64,000 bases of DNA, taken from positions 124,001-188,000 of the forward strand of contig JAGOAA010000001.1 in assembly GCA_017984215.1 (NCBI GenBank), written 5' to 3'. This DNA is from Cytophagaceae bacterium. Lineage in GTDB: Bacteria > Bacteroidota > Bacteroidia > Cytophagales > Spirosomataceae. Below the pieces are notes generated by a model. It did not search any database. It saw only the letters and a program-made list of their open reading frames with translations, and was not told where the DNA came from. Of this stretch, positions 19,515 to 28,689 are shown piece by piece. Position 1 is the stretch's first letter, and every line of letters starts with the position of its first letter. Both the position numbers and the translations under genes were made by a program.

Positions 19515-20458
19515 AAAATATAGCGGCATTCATTGAAATAAAAGAGGGAAAATTAAGCCCACGTTCGAAACAAATACTTCATTTGATTCAACATATTCAG
19601 CAGAAACATATACCATCGGTAATTGTTACGCTTTTTACCTTTGACCAGGTTAATAAAGTTGAATTACCTGCATTGACCAATGTGAAGTTTTTTAGCCTAA
19701 CAGGCGCAAGTGAAACAGGTATTTTGTCGAAAGGTCAAATTGATACTATTTTGGCATTAATTTCTGATGCCTCAAATGCATGTTTAATAGGATTTAAATC
19801 AAGTTTAATAGACGCAATTTTATCATCAGCGGCTATCCGATTTAATTTGAAGGTCATTCCTCAAGTGATATCGATTGAAGTTGAATCCGACCAATTTGCC
19901 GTAAAGCAAAGTATTTTTAGTGGTAAGGCCCTCACCTATCTGCATGTTAGTCATACATCTGTTTTACAATTTAATCCTGCATTCGAGTTTGCAAGTTCTA
20001 CAGCAGAGTCATCGGAGCAAATTAGTGAAGTGGTAACCTTGGTTCAGAATGCCCCTCATAAAATAGCATCTGTTGATAAAGTAGCTCAAGGTGCAAACCT
20101 AGCCGACGCAAACTTTGTCGTAGGTGCTGGTCGTGGTTTAAAAGATCCTTCAAATTGGGGCATGATCGAATCACTTGCTGATAAAATTGGGGCAGCTACC
20201 GCTTGTTCTAAACCCGTTTCGGATATTAATTGGAGGCCTCACAGTGAACATGTTGGTCAGACGGGTATTAAAATTGCTCCTCAATTATATATTGCTTGTG
20301 GAATATCAGGAGCTATTCAGCATTTAGCGGGAGTAAATGGGTCAAAAACAATTATTGTTATAAATAATGATCCCGAGGCGCCATTTTTCAAGTATGCGGA
20401 TTACGGTATCGTTGGGGATGTATTTGATATAGTACCAGAGATTGTAAAAAATATATAA
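19511..20458 (+). CDS. etfA: Electron transfer flavoprotein subunit alpha
   Basis: A 315-aa partner of EtfB that carries FAD. The C-terminal FAD-binding domain is clear: VVGAGRGLKDPSNW near 203-216, RPHSEHVGQTGIKIAPQLYIACGISGAIQH near 238-267 with the conserved arginine and QTG, and NNDPEAPFFKYADYGIVGD near the end. The N-terminal third is more diverged, as usual for alpha subunits. It overlaps etfB by 4 bp. A separate -7 promoter element lies just downstream for the next gene. Confidence 0.92.
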   Translation: MKNIAAFIEIKEGKLSPRSKQILHLIQHIQQKHIPSVIVTLFTFDQVNKVELPALTNVKFFSLTGASETGILSKGQIDTILALISDASNACLIGFKSSLIDAILSSAAIRFNLKVIPQVISIEVESDQFAVKQSIFSGKALTYLHVSHTSVLQFNPAFEFASSTAESSEQISEVVTLVQNAPHKIASVDKVAQGANLADANFVVGAGRGLKDPSNWGMIESLADKIGAATACSKPVSDINWRPHSEHVGQTGIKIAPQLYIACGISGAIQHLAGVNGSKTIIVINNDPEAPFFKYADYGIVGDVFDIVPEIVKNI

Positions 20459-20486
20459 AATCCACCTCATAAGGCTAGAGTTTGCT

Positions 20487-20494
20487 TATCTTTG
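20487..20494 (+). promoter_or_regulatory. Possible -7 element of the bifunctional nuclease gene
   Basis: TATCTTTG fits TAnnTTTG exactly and sits 18 bp before the TTG codon at 20512. No TTG is present at the -33 spacing. If used, it rules out translation from the in-frame TTG at 20482, which is upstream of the resulting transcript start. Confidence 0.35.
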
Positions 20495-20511
20495 TATTTT
20501 ATTTAAATACA

Positions 20512-21084
20512 TTGGAAAAGCTTATAAAATTGCAAGTAGTATCCTTGAGTCCTAGCGCGGCTGGAGCTTCTTCCTATATTTTATTTTTACAAGCAGATAA
20601 TAGCAGCCACTTGGGATTTCCTATGGTAATAGGTTTAACCGAAGCACAGGCTATATCCATGTTTATGGAAGATATAAAGCCTGCAAGACCGTTGACACAT
20701 GATTTATTTGCGAATTTTATTCAGCAAACGGATGTGACTATATCCTTTATTGAAATTTCGTCCTTCCAAGATGGTGTTTTCTTTGCAAAAATTCATGCGC
20801 AGGCAATTGGCGGAGATTTTATTTTGGATGCTAGGCCTTCTGATTCGATTGCATTAGGTCTTCGACTAAGTGTTGAAATTCGGATATCCGAGGCATTGTT
20901 GAATGAGATAGCTATTCCGATGGATACTTTTCATGCAGAGGCTTCGGATGACATTGAAATTATTCCAGCAACTGTTTCTGAAATAATAGCTGAATTAGAA
21001 TCTTCATTGGCCAAAGCATTAGCTGATGAAAATTATGAAGAAGCGGCTCGATTAAGAGATCAATTAAATCAATTAACTAAATAA
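20512..21084 (+). CDS. Bifunctional nuclease family protein (DUF151) with UVR motif
   Basis: A protein of about 190 aa. The N-terminal 130 residues are a bifunctional nuclease domain (family motifs GFPMVIGLTEAQAI, ARPLTHDLFANF and DARPSDSIALGLRL, the last being the most conserved). The C-terminal helix ALADENYEEAARLRDQLNQL is a UvrB/UvrC (UVR) motif, a common fusion in Bacteroidota. The start is uncertain: no ATG occurs before the domain, and I prefer TTG at 20512 (giving MEKLIKLQVVSLSP) because a -7 element precedes it. The family is named for DNase/RNase activity in plants; the bacterial role is unknown. It follows etfA by about 50 bp. Confidence 0.82.
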   Translation: MEKLIKLQVVSLSPSAAGASSYILFLQADNSSHLGFPMVIGLTEAQAISMFMEDIKPARPLTHDLFANFIQQTDVTISFIEISSFQDGVFFAKIHAQAIGGDFILDARPSDSIALGLRLSVEIRISEALLNEIAIPMDTFHAEASDDIEIIPATVSEIIAELESSLAKALADENYEEAARLRDQLNQLTK

Positions 21085-21085
21085 T

Positions 21086-21958
21086 ATGCGTTACTCGAAA
21101 GGGAAAGCTCAAGCGACCAATCAAATCATTGTTATTTCAATAGCATGTTTGTCCGTAGTAGTTTCATTGTTATTTCAAATGCTTAGCGGCGCTTACACGT
21201 GGGGTGAAAGTATTCAGGCTCAGATGAAGGTTTACGTTTACTTAGATGACTCGCTCCAAACGAATCAAATTGATTCCACTGTTTTAGTATTGAAAAATCG
21301 GAAAGAATTTATTGCTTCTTCTGCCCAATTAGTTGACAAGCAGTCGATCGCGAAAGATTTTTTGAATACGACACATGAAAATTTCGATGAACTTTTAGGT
21401 GACGTAAATCCGTTTAAAAATTTACTAATTCTTCAAACTAAACCTGAATTTCGTAACAAGGCAAGTTTTGAAAAACTTGCTACGTCTTTGCGTAGCTCTC
21501 CAGGTATCTACGAAGTTACATATCCTGAAAATTATTTGGAATTAATCATTCCCAAAATTAAGGTCATTTCTAGTGCGGCCTTAATCTTCGTATTATTAAT
21601 TGCCCTAATTGTTTATTTCCAAATTAGCAATTATACAAAATTGCATATTCATGCAAATAGGACTCTGATTAAGTCAATGCAATTATTGGGATCTACGAAT
21701 GGATTTATTAAGAAGCCCTATTTGTTAAAATCTGTTATTCTTGGCTTATTTGGCTCACTCCTAGGCTATTTAATTACGAATGTATTTTACTTTTACATCA
21801 ATAATCAAATACCCGAATTAACCTCATATTTATTTAATGTTACTAATCAACTTATTATACTAGTTGGTACCATGACAATTGCAATTTTATTTAGTTTGGT
21901 AAGTACATTATTGACGTTAAACAAGTATTTAAAACTTTCAGCATCAAATTTGTATTAG
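21086..21958 (+). CDS. ftsX: Cell division ABC permease FtsX
   Basis: A 290-aa protein with FtsX topology: an N-terminal helix (about 15-37), an extracytoplasmic domain (about 45-160) with the MKVYVYLDD start typical of FtsX, then three helices (about 163-185, 213-240, 255-280). FtsEX couples ATP hydrolysis to activation of cell-wall hydrolases at the septum. The FtsE ATPase is not adjacent, which is usual in Bacteroidota. The gene sits 1 bp after the nuclease gene and 2 bp before DUF3098. Confidence 0.88.
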   Translation: MRYSKGKAQATNQIIVISIACLSVVVSLLFQMLSGAYTWGESIQAQMKVYVYLDDSLQTNQIDSTVLVLKNRKEFIASSAQLVDKQSIAKDFLNTTHENFDELLGDVNPFKNLLILQTKPEFRNKASFEKLATSLRSSPGIYEVTYPENYLELIIPKIKVISSAALIFVLLIALIVYFQISNYTKLHIHANRTLIKSMQLLGSTNGFIKKPYLLKSVILGLFGSLLGYLITNVFYFYINNQIPELTSYLFNVTNQLIILVGTMTIAILFSLVSTLLTLNKYLKLSASNLY

Positions 21959-21960
21959 CC

Positions 21961-22176
21961 ATGAGCAAATCATTAGACAAATCCGCATTCCCATTAAATG
22001 CTAAGCGAATTAGTACTTTACTAATCGGTATCAGTATTATGTTCATTGGTTTTTTTGTAATGACGTTAGACAAAGAACCTTTTGGCTTTGGTTTTTTAGG
22101 ACTTACATTAGGGCCAATTTTAGTTTTAATAGGTGTCATCATTCCTGTTTTCGCTTTATTCCGTATTCGTAAATAA
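21961..22176 (+). CDS. DUF3098 small membrane protein
   Basis: A 71-aa protein with two hydrophobic helices (about 20-38 and 46-66) separated by a short loop with DKEPFGFG, the layout of DUF3098 proteins that follow ftsX in many Bacteroidota. Function is unknown; the fixed position suggests a role with FtsX or in the envelope. Stop and the next start overlap as TAATG. Confidence 0.82.
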   Translation: MSKSLDKSAFPLNAKRISTLLIGISIMFIGFFVMTLDKEPFGFGFLGLTLGPILVLIGVIIPVFALFRIRK

Positions 22177-22967
22177 TGATAGAATATTTAGACGCACTTA
22201 TTTTAGGGGTAGTTGAAGGCTTAACAGAATTTTTACCTGTTTCATCAACGGCTCATTTAATTATAAGTGAATACCTGTTAAAGTTACCGGCAAGTAATTT
22301 CTTGAATTTTTTAACCATATTTATTCAGTTGGGAGCGATAGCAGCCGTACCGTTGCTTTATTTCAAACGCTTGACCAGTTCTATTGCTATCTATCGTTTT
22401 GTAACTATTTCATTTATCCCTGCAGTTATTCTGGGTTTAGCCTTTGATGACCTATTGGAGGCTATGTTTCAAGGGTATTATTTCATCGCTTTTTCGTGGA
22501 TTATTGGGGGGATTATTCTAGTTAATATTGATTTTTGGATGAGGAATACGATTTCAAGTTGCCAAGATGTTTCCCAACAATCCTACGCTCAGGCAATCAA
22601 AATAGGCTTCTACCAATGCTTAGCCATGATACCTGGGGTTTCACGATCTGGTGCAACAATTGTAGGAGCTAGATTAACAGGGCTAAGTCACCAAGCTGCA
22701 ATCGAATATTCATTTTTATTAGGTATTCCAACCATTCTAGGGGCATGTGCGAAAAAGATTCTTGATTACCGCGCAGATATACCTCAATTTATTGATTCGG
22801 ATCATTTACCTATATTATTAATATCATTTATAGTAAGTTTTATTGTTGCCATCGTTACCATCCGATTTATGGTATCTATTGTATCTAAATATGGTTTCAA
22901 ATATTTTGGTTATTACCGAATTATTGCCGGAATTCTACTCGTAATTACGTTATGGTTGAACAAGTAG
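22176..22967 (+). CDS. uppP: Undecaprenyl-diphosphate phosphatase UppP (BacA)
   Basis: A 263-aa integral membrane enzyme that dephosphorylates undecaprenyl diphosphate to recycle the lipid carrier used for peptidoglycan and O-glycan synthesis; it also confers bacitracin tolerance. Both family motifs are present: EGLTEFLPVSSTAHLII near 14-30 and PGVSRSGATIVGARLTG near 154-170. Length and about eight helices match the family. It starts at the previous stop (1-bp overlap) and overlaps truB by 16 bp. Confidence 0.95.
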   Translation: MIEYLDALILGVVEGLTEFLPVSSTAHLIISEYLLKLPASNFLNFLTIFIQLGAIAAVPLLYFKRLTSSIAIYRFVTISFIPAVILGLAFDDLLEAMFQGYYFIAFSWIIGGIILVNIDFWMRNTISSCQDVSQQSYAQAIKIGFYQCLAMIPGVSRSGATIVGARLTGLSHQAAIEYSFLLGIPTILGACAKKILDYRADIPQFIDSDHLPILLISFIVSFIVAIVTIRFMVSIVSKYGFKYFGYYRIIAGILLVITLWLNK

Positions 22968-23656
22968 AAGAACGTGTTGAGAATCAATTTTATTTAATTG
23001 ATAAGCCTCTTACTTGGACCTCTTTCGATGTTGTTCGTAAGCTTAAGAATCTAGGTAGGTTCAAGAAAATCGGTCATGCAGGTACACTAGATCCATTAGC
23101 AACTGGTTTATTAATAATATGTGTTGGTAAACACACCAAGAAGATTGATTATTTCCAAAGTCTTCCCAAAACCTATACAGGAACATTAGTATTAGGAAAG
23201 ACTACTCCATCTGTAGATTTAGAAACTGCGTTTGATCAAGAGTATCCCATAGATCATATTTCGATTGAAAAAATCAAAGAGGTAATCCAACAAAGATTAT
23301 TGGGAGAAATTAAACAAATTCCGCCAATTTATTCAGCTATTAAGCTAGATGGTAAGCGGTTATATACGCACGCTAGGCAGGGAGTAACAGCAGACGAATT
23401 GCAAATTAAAATAAGGGAAGCCATCATCTATCGTTTCGAAATAGATACTTCAAATTTCCCGGAAATTGAATTTGAGATTGAATGTTCCAAAGGAACCTAT
23501 ATACGATCTATAGTTCGAGATTTAGGAGAATTTCTTGATTCTGGGGCCTACTTAAAAAAGCTCGTACGAACTAAAATTGGCGATTATGCAATAGATAAAG
23601 CCCAGTCAATTGAATCTTTTAATAAAGAAAATTATGCGACTTTATCAGAGTCTTAA
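22952..23656 (+). CDS. truB: tRNA pseudouridine(55) synthase TruB
   Basis: A 234-aa enzyme that isomerises U55 in the T loop of tRNAs. The catalytic Asp is D47 in GHAGTLDPLATGLL; the N-terminal KPLTWTSFDVVRKLK and the later CSKGTYIRSIVRDLG are family hallmarks. It lacks the C-terminal PUA extension of longer TruB proteins, as is common in Bacteroidota. It overlaps uppP by 16 bp and ribF by 23 bp, so uppP-truB-ribF is one transcription unit. Confidence 0.95.
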   Translation: MVEQVEERVENQFYLIDKPLTWTSFDVVRKLKNLGRFKKIGHAGTLDPLATGLLIICVGKHTKKIDYFQSLPKTYTGTLVLGKTTPSVDLETAFDQEYPIDHISIEKIKEVIQQRLLGEIKQIPPIYSAIKLDGKRLYTHARQGVTADELQIKIREAIIYRFEIDTSNFPEIEFEIECSKGTYIRSIVRDLGEFLDSGAYLKKLVRTKIGDYAIDKAQSIESFNKENYATLSES

Positions 23657-24575
23657 TGAGATTGATATTCAGTTAAATTCCTGCGTCATAACGGTAGGAA
23701 TGTTTGATGGTTTACATCTTGGTCATATGAGTGTACTCAATCATGTCAAAGAGATTAGTAAAAAAGAAAATATCCCTTCTGTCGTATTAACATTTTCAAA
23801 TCACCCTCAATCCTATTTTCAGCCGAACATTTCAAATGTTGTGTTGTCAAGTTTACCTGATAAAGTAAATCAATTAAGTCAATTTGGTATAGACATCGTG
23901 ATTACGATACCTTTCGATGCATATATTGCTGGATTGAGTGCTTATGATTTTGCATCAAAAATTTTGATTGATCAATTACATGTTAGGCACATCGTTTTTG
24001 GTTATGATAATCACTTTGGTCATAATCGGGAAGGCTCAAAAGCCTTTATGGATGCTGAATTTCCTCATATATGTACGCATCGAGTTTCGGAATCCATAAT
24101 TAATAATAAAGTAGTAAGTAGCTCATTGATCAAGAATAAAATTCAAGGTGGAGAAATGCAGCAGGCCTTTACACTTTTGGGCTATTATTATCAGTTAAAA
24201 GGTTGTGTAATTAAAGGTGACCAGTTAGGTAGAACAATTGGATTTCCAACAGCGAATTTACGGATTGATATAGCAGATAAATTAGTCCCTGCACACGGGG
24301 TATACCTAACTAAATCGACGGTTCTAGGAAAGGAATATTTTGGAATGACGAATATAGGCGTTCGCCCAACAGTAACACAAAGTCAAGAATTACGAATTGA
24401 AACAAATCTGTTCAACTTTGATATGGATATCTATGGGGAAGAGATTTGTGTTGAATTTATAGAAAGACTGCGTGATGAGCAGAAATTTGACTCCTTCCCT
24501 GCCCTAGTCGCTCAATTACATCAAGATCGAATTAATGCAAATAATTTGTTAGCACAAATTCATATAGCTTCCTAA
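23634..24575 (+). CDS. ribF: Bifunctional riboflavin kinase/FAD synthetase RibF
   Basis: A protein of about 313 aa that makes FMN and then FAD from riboflavin. The N-terminal FAD synthetase half has GMFDGLHLGHMSVL (nucleotidyltransferase HxGH-type site) and the later YDNHFGHNREG; the C-terminal kinase half has GRTIGFPTANL with the kinase metal site. I chose the ATG at 23634 (MRLYQSLNEI); the extra eight residues from the TTG at 23610 are unlikely. It overlaps truB by 23 bp and converges on pheA with a 27-bp overlap. Confidence 0.95.
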   Translation: MRLYQSLNEIDIQLNSCVITVGMFDGLHLGHMSVLNHVKEISKKENIPSVVLTFSNHPQSYFQPNISNVVLSSLPDKVNQLSQFGIDIVITIPFDAYIAGLSAYDFASKILIDQLHVRHIVFGYDNHFGHNREGSKAFMDAEFPHICTHRVSESIINNKVVSSSLIKNKIQGGEMQQAFTLLGYYYQLKGCVIKGDQLGRTIGFPTANLRIDIADKLVPAHGVYLTKSTVLGKEYFGMTNIGVRPTVTQSQELRIETNLFNFDMDIYGEEICVEFIERLRDEQKFDSFPALVAQLHQDRINANNLLAQIHIAS

Positions 24576-25628
24576 AAATTTTATCTCATCCGATTTTGAG
24601 ACTAAAAGTGTATTAATTTCTTCATCCAATTTATTTCCTTCTACATCAATAAAAAACCAGAATTTAAATTCGTTGGTATCTTTCTGTGGTCTAGACTCAA
24701 TTTTCAATAAATTGATGTGCTTATCTTCAAAATCCTTCAATAATTTCAATAAAGTACCTGGCTTATCATCATTTTTCAATTTGACCGCTAAGGTTGTTTT
24801 ATCCCGATTCGTCTTTTTTAAATTCTCAACTTTTGAAATGATAATGAATCGTGTTTGATTACTGTCATTATCTTGAATATTATCAAATAAGATAGGTACC
24901 TGATAAATTTTTGCAGCAATGTGTGAACATAATGCCGCCGTTCCTGGATTCTCAGCTGCTAATTTAGCTGCTTTGGACGTCGAATCTACTTGTACAAAGA
25001 AATCATTTGATTTGGCAGCGAAATAGTCTTGTGTAAAGCCTTGACATTGATTGAATGCAATATCTTTAGAATAAATGCGCGTGATGGCGTTTATATCATG
25101 TTCTTTTGTAGCTAAACAAAAGTTGACTGGAATTATAATTTCTGAAATAATGAATAGGGAACGCTCATTTAATAGATCCAACGTTTCCTTCACCATTCCT
25201 TCTTGATTATTCTCAATAGGAACAATACCGTACTTAGCACGACCTGAATCAACGGAATCAAAAATTGATTTAATTGACGGTAAGGAAATGTAATCGGCAA
25301 CTGCACCAAATCGCGATTCAGCGGCTTGATGTGTAAAACTCCCTTCAGGCCCTAAAAAACTTATGATTTCAGGTAGTTCCAAATTGCGCGATACACCAAA
25401 GATCTCTAGAAAGATAGCCTCAATAGCCGACTTTCCCAATCGGCCCGTGGGCAGGCTCGATAGTCGGTCAATAATTTCTTTTTCTCTATCTGGATGATAA
25501 ATTAAACTATTGTTTGCTCGTTTTAAATTACCTACTTGATCTACAACATCCATACGATCAACTAGAAGCTTTAAAATAGCATCATCGATTTGGTCAATTT
25601 CATTACGTAGATCACTTAAATTCTTCAT
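24549..25628 (-). CDS. pheA: Chorismate mutase / prephenate dehydratase fusion
   Basis: A 359-aa enzyme converting chorismate to prephenate and on to phenylpyruvate for phenylalanine synthesis. Domains: AroQ-type chorismate mutase (1-80, with LRNEIDQIDDAILKLL and the KxxR region), prephenate dehydratase (about 90-270, with FLGPEGSFTHQAA and the catalytic TRF in SNQTRFIII), and a C-terminal ACT domain (about 280-355, with KLKNDDKPGTLLKLL) for phenylalanine feedback. It is the last gene of a minus-strand run of glycan genes, 11 bp after the WecA-like gene. The 3' end overlaps ribF. Confidence 0.94.
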   Translation of the reverse strand: MKNLSDLRNEIDQIDDAILKLLVDRMDVVDQVGNLKRANNSLIYHPDREKEIIDRLSSLPTGRLGKSAIEAIFLEIFGVSRNLELPEIISFLGPEGSFTHQAAESRFGAVADYISLPSIKSIFDSVDSGRAKYGIVPIENNQEGMVKETLDLLNERSLFIISEIIIPVNFCLATKEHDINAITRIYSKDIAFNQCQGFTQDYFAAKSNDFFVQVDSTSKAAKLAAENPGTAALCSHIAAKIYQVPILFDNIQDNDSNQTRFIIISKVENLKKTNRDKTTLAVKLKNDDKPGTLLKLLKDFEDKHINLLKIESRPQKDTNEFKFWFFIDVEGNKLDEEINTLLVSKSDEIKFLGSYMNLC

Positions 25629-25639
25629 TTATTAATCGC

Positions 25640-26812
25640 TTAATTTTCGTTTTTGGAATCTTGCGTTTCGTTTATTCTTAAGCGTTCAACTTTATTGACA
25701 TCACGAAACTTAACACGGTCGACTAATGCCTTGTCAATTTTCTTTGAAAGTAAATAGCTGATGACACAGTAAAGAGCAAAAGCAATAACCAAATACAATA
25801 ATAGTTGATTATTACTTTCTTTTCTATAATTACTTAAGTAAGTAAAAATACACACAATACTAATGTTAAACGCCAATAAAACTGCCGTAGCCGTCTTGTG
25901 GGAAAACCCAATGTCAATTAACACATGATGCAGGTGTTTTCTATCTCCTTCAAAAGGAGATTTACCTTCCATTATTCTGATAAAGAACATGCGCAAAGTA
26001 TCAAAAACCGGTAAAATTAATATTGACAATGCAAATAAAGGCGCATCCTTCGTTAATAAAGGATTAACAAGGTAGTTATTATTTACAACGACATATTTAA
26101 TTGCAAAATAGGATAATAGAAAACCTACAATTAAAGAACCTGTGTCCCCCATAAAGATTTTATTCTTTGTAGACCAATTATAGCGTAGAAATCCAAGCAA
26201 TGAACCCGACAATGCCATAGCTAAGGTTGATTGCGCATACATGTCCAACATATAGAATAAATATGCAAACATTAAGCTAGCGAATAAACCCACAGATCCT
26301 GCTAAGCCATCAATTCCATCAATTAAATTAATTGCATTGATCAGTGAAATAAAAATAAAAATGGTAACAAACAATCCTACATTATAAGATAATTGAGTTA
26401 AACCCAAAAGACCGTAAAGATTTGATATTTGTAGATTACCCAGACTAATAACAAGGATAGATGCAGCTATTTGAATCAATAATTTTTTCTTAGGAGATAG
26501 AATTAAAATGTCATCTTTAATACCTAAAAAGAACAAGATGATGATAGCGGATATGGTTAAATGTAAATCATGACCCTCTTGAGGATTATCCCATATAAAA
26601 TAGGTGATTAGCGTAGCTGCAAAAATGGCAACACCCCCTAAGGTAGGTGTAAGCTTTTTATGAGAGCTTCTCGATTTGATTTCCGCCATTAAATCTTTTA
26701 ATCTCGATATGTTTATTATAACCGGAATGGCCGTTACTGTAATAAACAAAGCCACTACAAATGAAATAAGTAGTTGGAAATCTTTGTTAGTTAAAATTGT
26801 AATATTGTTCAT
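25640..26812 (-). CDS. WecA/TagO-like undecaprenyl-phosphate sugar-1-P transferase
   Basis: A 390-aa membrane enzyme with about ten helices. It transfers a phospho-sugar (commonly GlcNAc-1-P) from UDP-sugar to undecaprenyl phosphate, the first step of many surface glycans. Visible motifs: GIKDDILILSPKKK near 96, NAINLIDGIDGLAG near 160, FMGDTGSL near 220, and the HHVLIDIGFSH loop near 293. The NLIDGIDG sequence and HHxL loop fit the WecA/TagO branch rather than MraY. It lies 4 bp after the WcaF-like gene. The sugar transferred is not determined. Confidence 0.88.
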   Translation of the reverse strand: MNNITILTNKDFQLLISFVVALFITVTAIPVIINISRLKDLMAEIKSRSSHKKLTPTLGGVAIFAATLITYFIWDNPQEGHDLHLTISAIIILFFLGIKDDILILSPKKKLLIQIAASILVISLGNLQISNLYGLLGLTQLSYNVGLFVTIFIFISLINAINLIDGIDGLAGSVGLFASLMFAYLFYMLDMYAQSTLAMALSGSLLGFLRYNWSTKNKIFMGDTGSLIVGFLLSYFAIKYVVVNNNYLVNPLLTKDAPLFALSILILPVFDTLRMFFIRIMEGKSPFEGDRKHLHHVLIDIGFSHKTATAVLLAFNISIVCIFTYLSNYRKESNNQLLLYLVIAFALYCVISYLLSKKIDKALVDRVKFRDVNKVERLRINETQDSKNEN

Positions 26813-26816
26813 ATTC

Positions 26817-27374
26817 CTACTTTATCACTCTTTCTTTGACTTGAATATTGGCATTTAAACTATACACTTGGTAAGCCTCTGTATCCCGCAAAATATTAAC
26901 TCCTACGCCTGTTACGCTATGTGATTTCAATGTAACACCACCTACGATGGTTGACTTAGCTCCTACCCATACACCTTCTTCAATCACAATTGGTTTACTC
27001 ATAAGATCAAAACTACGCTTTGCGTAATCATGGTTTCCCGTTAATAACAAAGCACCTTGTGATATACATACATCATTGCCTATTCGAACTTCTGAAATAT
27101 TATCTATCCAACAAGATTCTCCTAACCACACTTGATTACCAATCGACAATTTCCAAGGTAATTTAATTTTAACCCAAGGTTTAATAACTACTCCATGACC
27201 TACCTGAGCTCCCATCATACGAAGCAATAATACTTTTACGAAATTCGGGTAAGGAATATTAGTCAGAAAAAATATGTTTGATAAAACTAACCAACAAGCA
27301 TACTTTAACTTATCACTTATGGATAAGTGTAGTTGATGCGTAAATAACGACAAATCGCTTGTTGGTTTACTCAC
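26817..27374 (-). CDS. WcaF-like hexapeptide-repeat acetyltransferase
   Basis: A 185-aa left-handed beta-helix acyltransferase. The hexapeptide repeats run from about residue 55 to 175, with the active-site His probably in LTGNHDYAKRSF; the HDYAKRSFDLMSKPI region is typical of WcaF-like enzymes that O-acetylate exopolysaccharide sugars. The start is a GTG at 27374 that overlaps the upstream ligase-like gene by 8 bp; no ATG occurs before the domain. It probably decorates the glycan built by this operon. The assignment to WcaF is by similarity of pattern, not proof of substrate. Confidence 0.85.
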   Translation of the reverse strand: MSKPTSDLSLFTHQLHLSISDKLKYACWLVLSNIFFLTNIPYPNFVKVLLLRMMGAQVGHGVVIKPWVKIKLPWKLSIGNQVWLGESCWIDNISEVRIGNDVCISQGALLLTGNHDYAKRSFDLMSKPIVIEEGVWVGAKSTIVGGVTLKSHSVTGVGVNILRDTEAYQVYSLNANIQVKERVIK

Positions 27375-28656
27375 TCGCTAACTTGTTTTTGGGAAGTATC
27401 AATAAAAATCGTATTAATATAATGTAAAATACCCAATAGGAAAAATCGAGTGGTCTGCCACCCGTAAATACAGCTACAAATAGATTGATATAAAAAAGAC
27501 TAATGAAGTTTTGAAATAGATTATTCGACTTGACTCCTAAAATGATATAATAGAGTATGAAAAGATTGAAAATACAAAACAAAAGTACTCCAAGGATACC
27601 AAAATTGACAAATGCTTCTAGCGCTGGGATATCAACGTACCAAAACTTATAGCCCTTACCAAAAATAAAATCAAACCAATCTCTCGAGATAATTTTCTTG
27701 ATCATATCGATATTTTGAACTCGATTTAATGCCGAGGCATCTTGCGTAGTTCCTGAATTATTAATTCCCAAACCTGTATTTAACGCGCGTAAAAGAAATT
27801 CATATGCTTGATCCGAATATCGATTAAAAGTCTCAATAATCTTGAAGGCTCTATTGAAATACTGTAAAATACCTAGTACAATGAGATAGTATAAGATGGT
27901 GATTTTACTGCTTTGAAAACCTTTAAGTACACTGTAATTCCCAAAGACAAGGTAAAAAATAATACATAAACCTACTGAGATGAAATTACCGCGGGATTGT
28001 GTAAGAATCAATACAACGAAACTGACTAATATATTTATATGCGCAATCAGATTGATTCGGATACTTTTATTCCCAATAAATTCTAAGGCCTTTTTATGAA
28101 TGATTAAAAATGAGACAATCAGACCAGCTACCGCATTTCGACCAAATACAATAGGGTTACCCGAAAATTCCTCCCCCGTTCCTTTATTATACTGCACAGT
28201 TGCCCGAGCACCCAAAACATAATTCGGATTGGTCGAAATAGAATAAATTAAAGCAAAATTATTGATCAATGTTACGATCAATATAATGACGGGAATGTAA
28301 TATTGAACGTCATTGTCAACTCGGAAAATACAATAAATGAATCCAATTAATATAGCAAAATTGATTGCATCAACGATGATTGACGATTTTTGGCTATTGT
28401 AGAAAATGAAATAAAAAAAGCCCAAGAAAAAGAAACTCAAGCCCGTAAAAGCCAACATTTCATTTCCACGGTAAAAAATCTTTAAGGGAATATGATTGAT
28501 TAAGAGAATTAAAGCCGTGCTATAAACGACACCTGTGAATAAAGAAGTCTGACCGATTCCGAGTAATTCCTTTAAAAAATAGATAAATGGTGGGGCAATC
28601 CAAATGAGTATGATGCCCAATGATACTTTCCAATTAAATAATTTATTCTCGTACAA
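27367..28656 (-). CDS. O-antigen ligase/polymerase-like membrane protein
   Basis: A protein of about 429 aa with ten or more transmembrane helices and a long extracytoplasmic loop (about 270-350), the layout of the O-antigen ligase (WaaL)/polymerase superfamily; the helix following QSRGNFISVGL carries the conserved Arg seen in such proteins. The open frame extends upstream to a TTG at 28713, but that lies inside the tRNA-Arg gene. I therefore prefer the TTG at 28656, giving MYENKLFNWKVS. No ATG is available. The gene begins 34 nt after the tRNA and shows no promoter of its own. Ligase versus polymerase is undecided. Confidence 0.72.
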   Translation of the reverse strand: MYENKLFNWKVSLGIILIWIAPPFIYFLKELLGIGQTSLFTGVVYSTALILLINHIPLKIFYRGNEMLAFTGLSFFFLGFFYFIFYNSQKSSIIVDAINFAILIGFIYCIFRVDNDVQYYIPVIILIVTLINNFALIYSISTNPNYVLGARATVQYNKGTGEEFSGNPIVFGRNAVAGLIVSFLIIHKKALEFIGNKSIRINLIAHINILVSFVVLILTQSRGNFISVGLCIIFYLVFGNYSVLKGFQSSKITILYYLIVLGILQYFNRAFKIIETFNRYSDQAYEFLLRALNTGLGINNSGTTQDASALNRVQNIDMIKKIISRDWFDFIFGKGYKFWYVDIPALEAFVNFGILGVLLFCIFNLFILYYIILGVKSNNLFQNFISLFYINLFVAVFTGGRPLDFSYWVFYIILIRFLLILPKNKLASE

Positions 28657-28689
28657 AATAAAAATAGAATTATAATGGAAGAAGATTTG

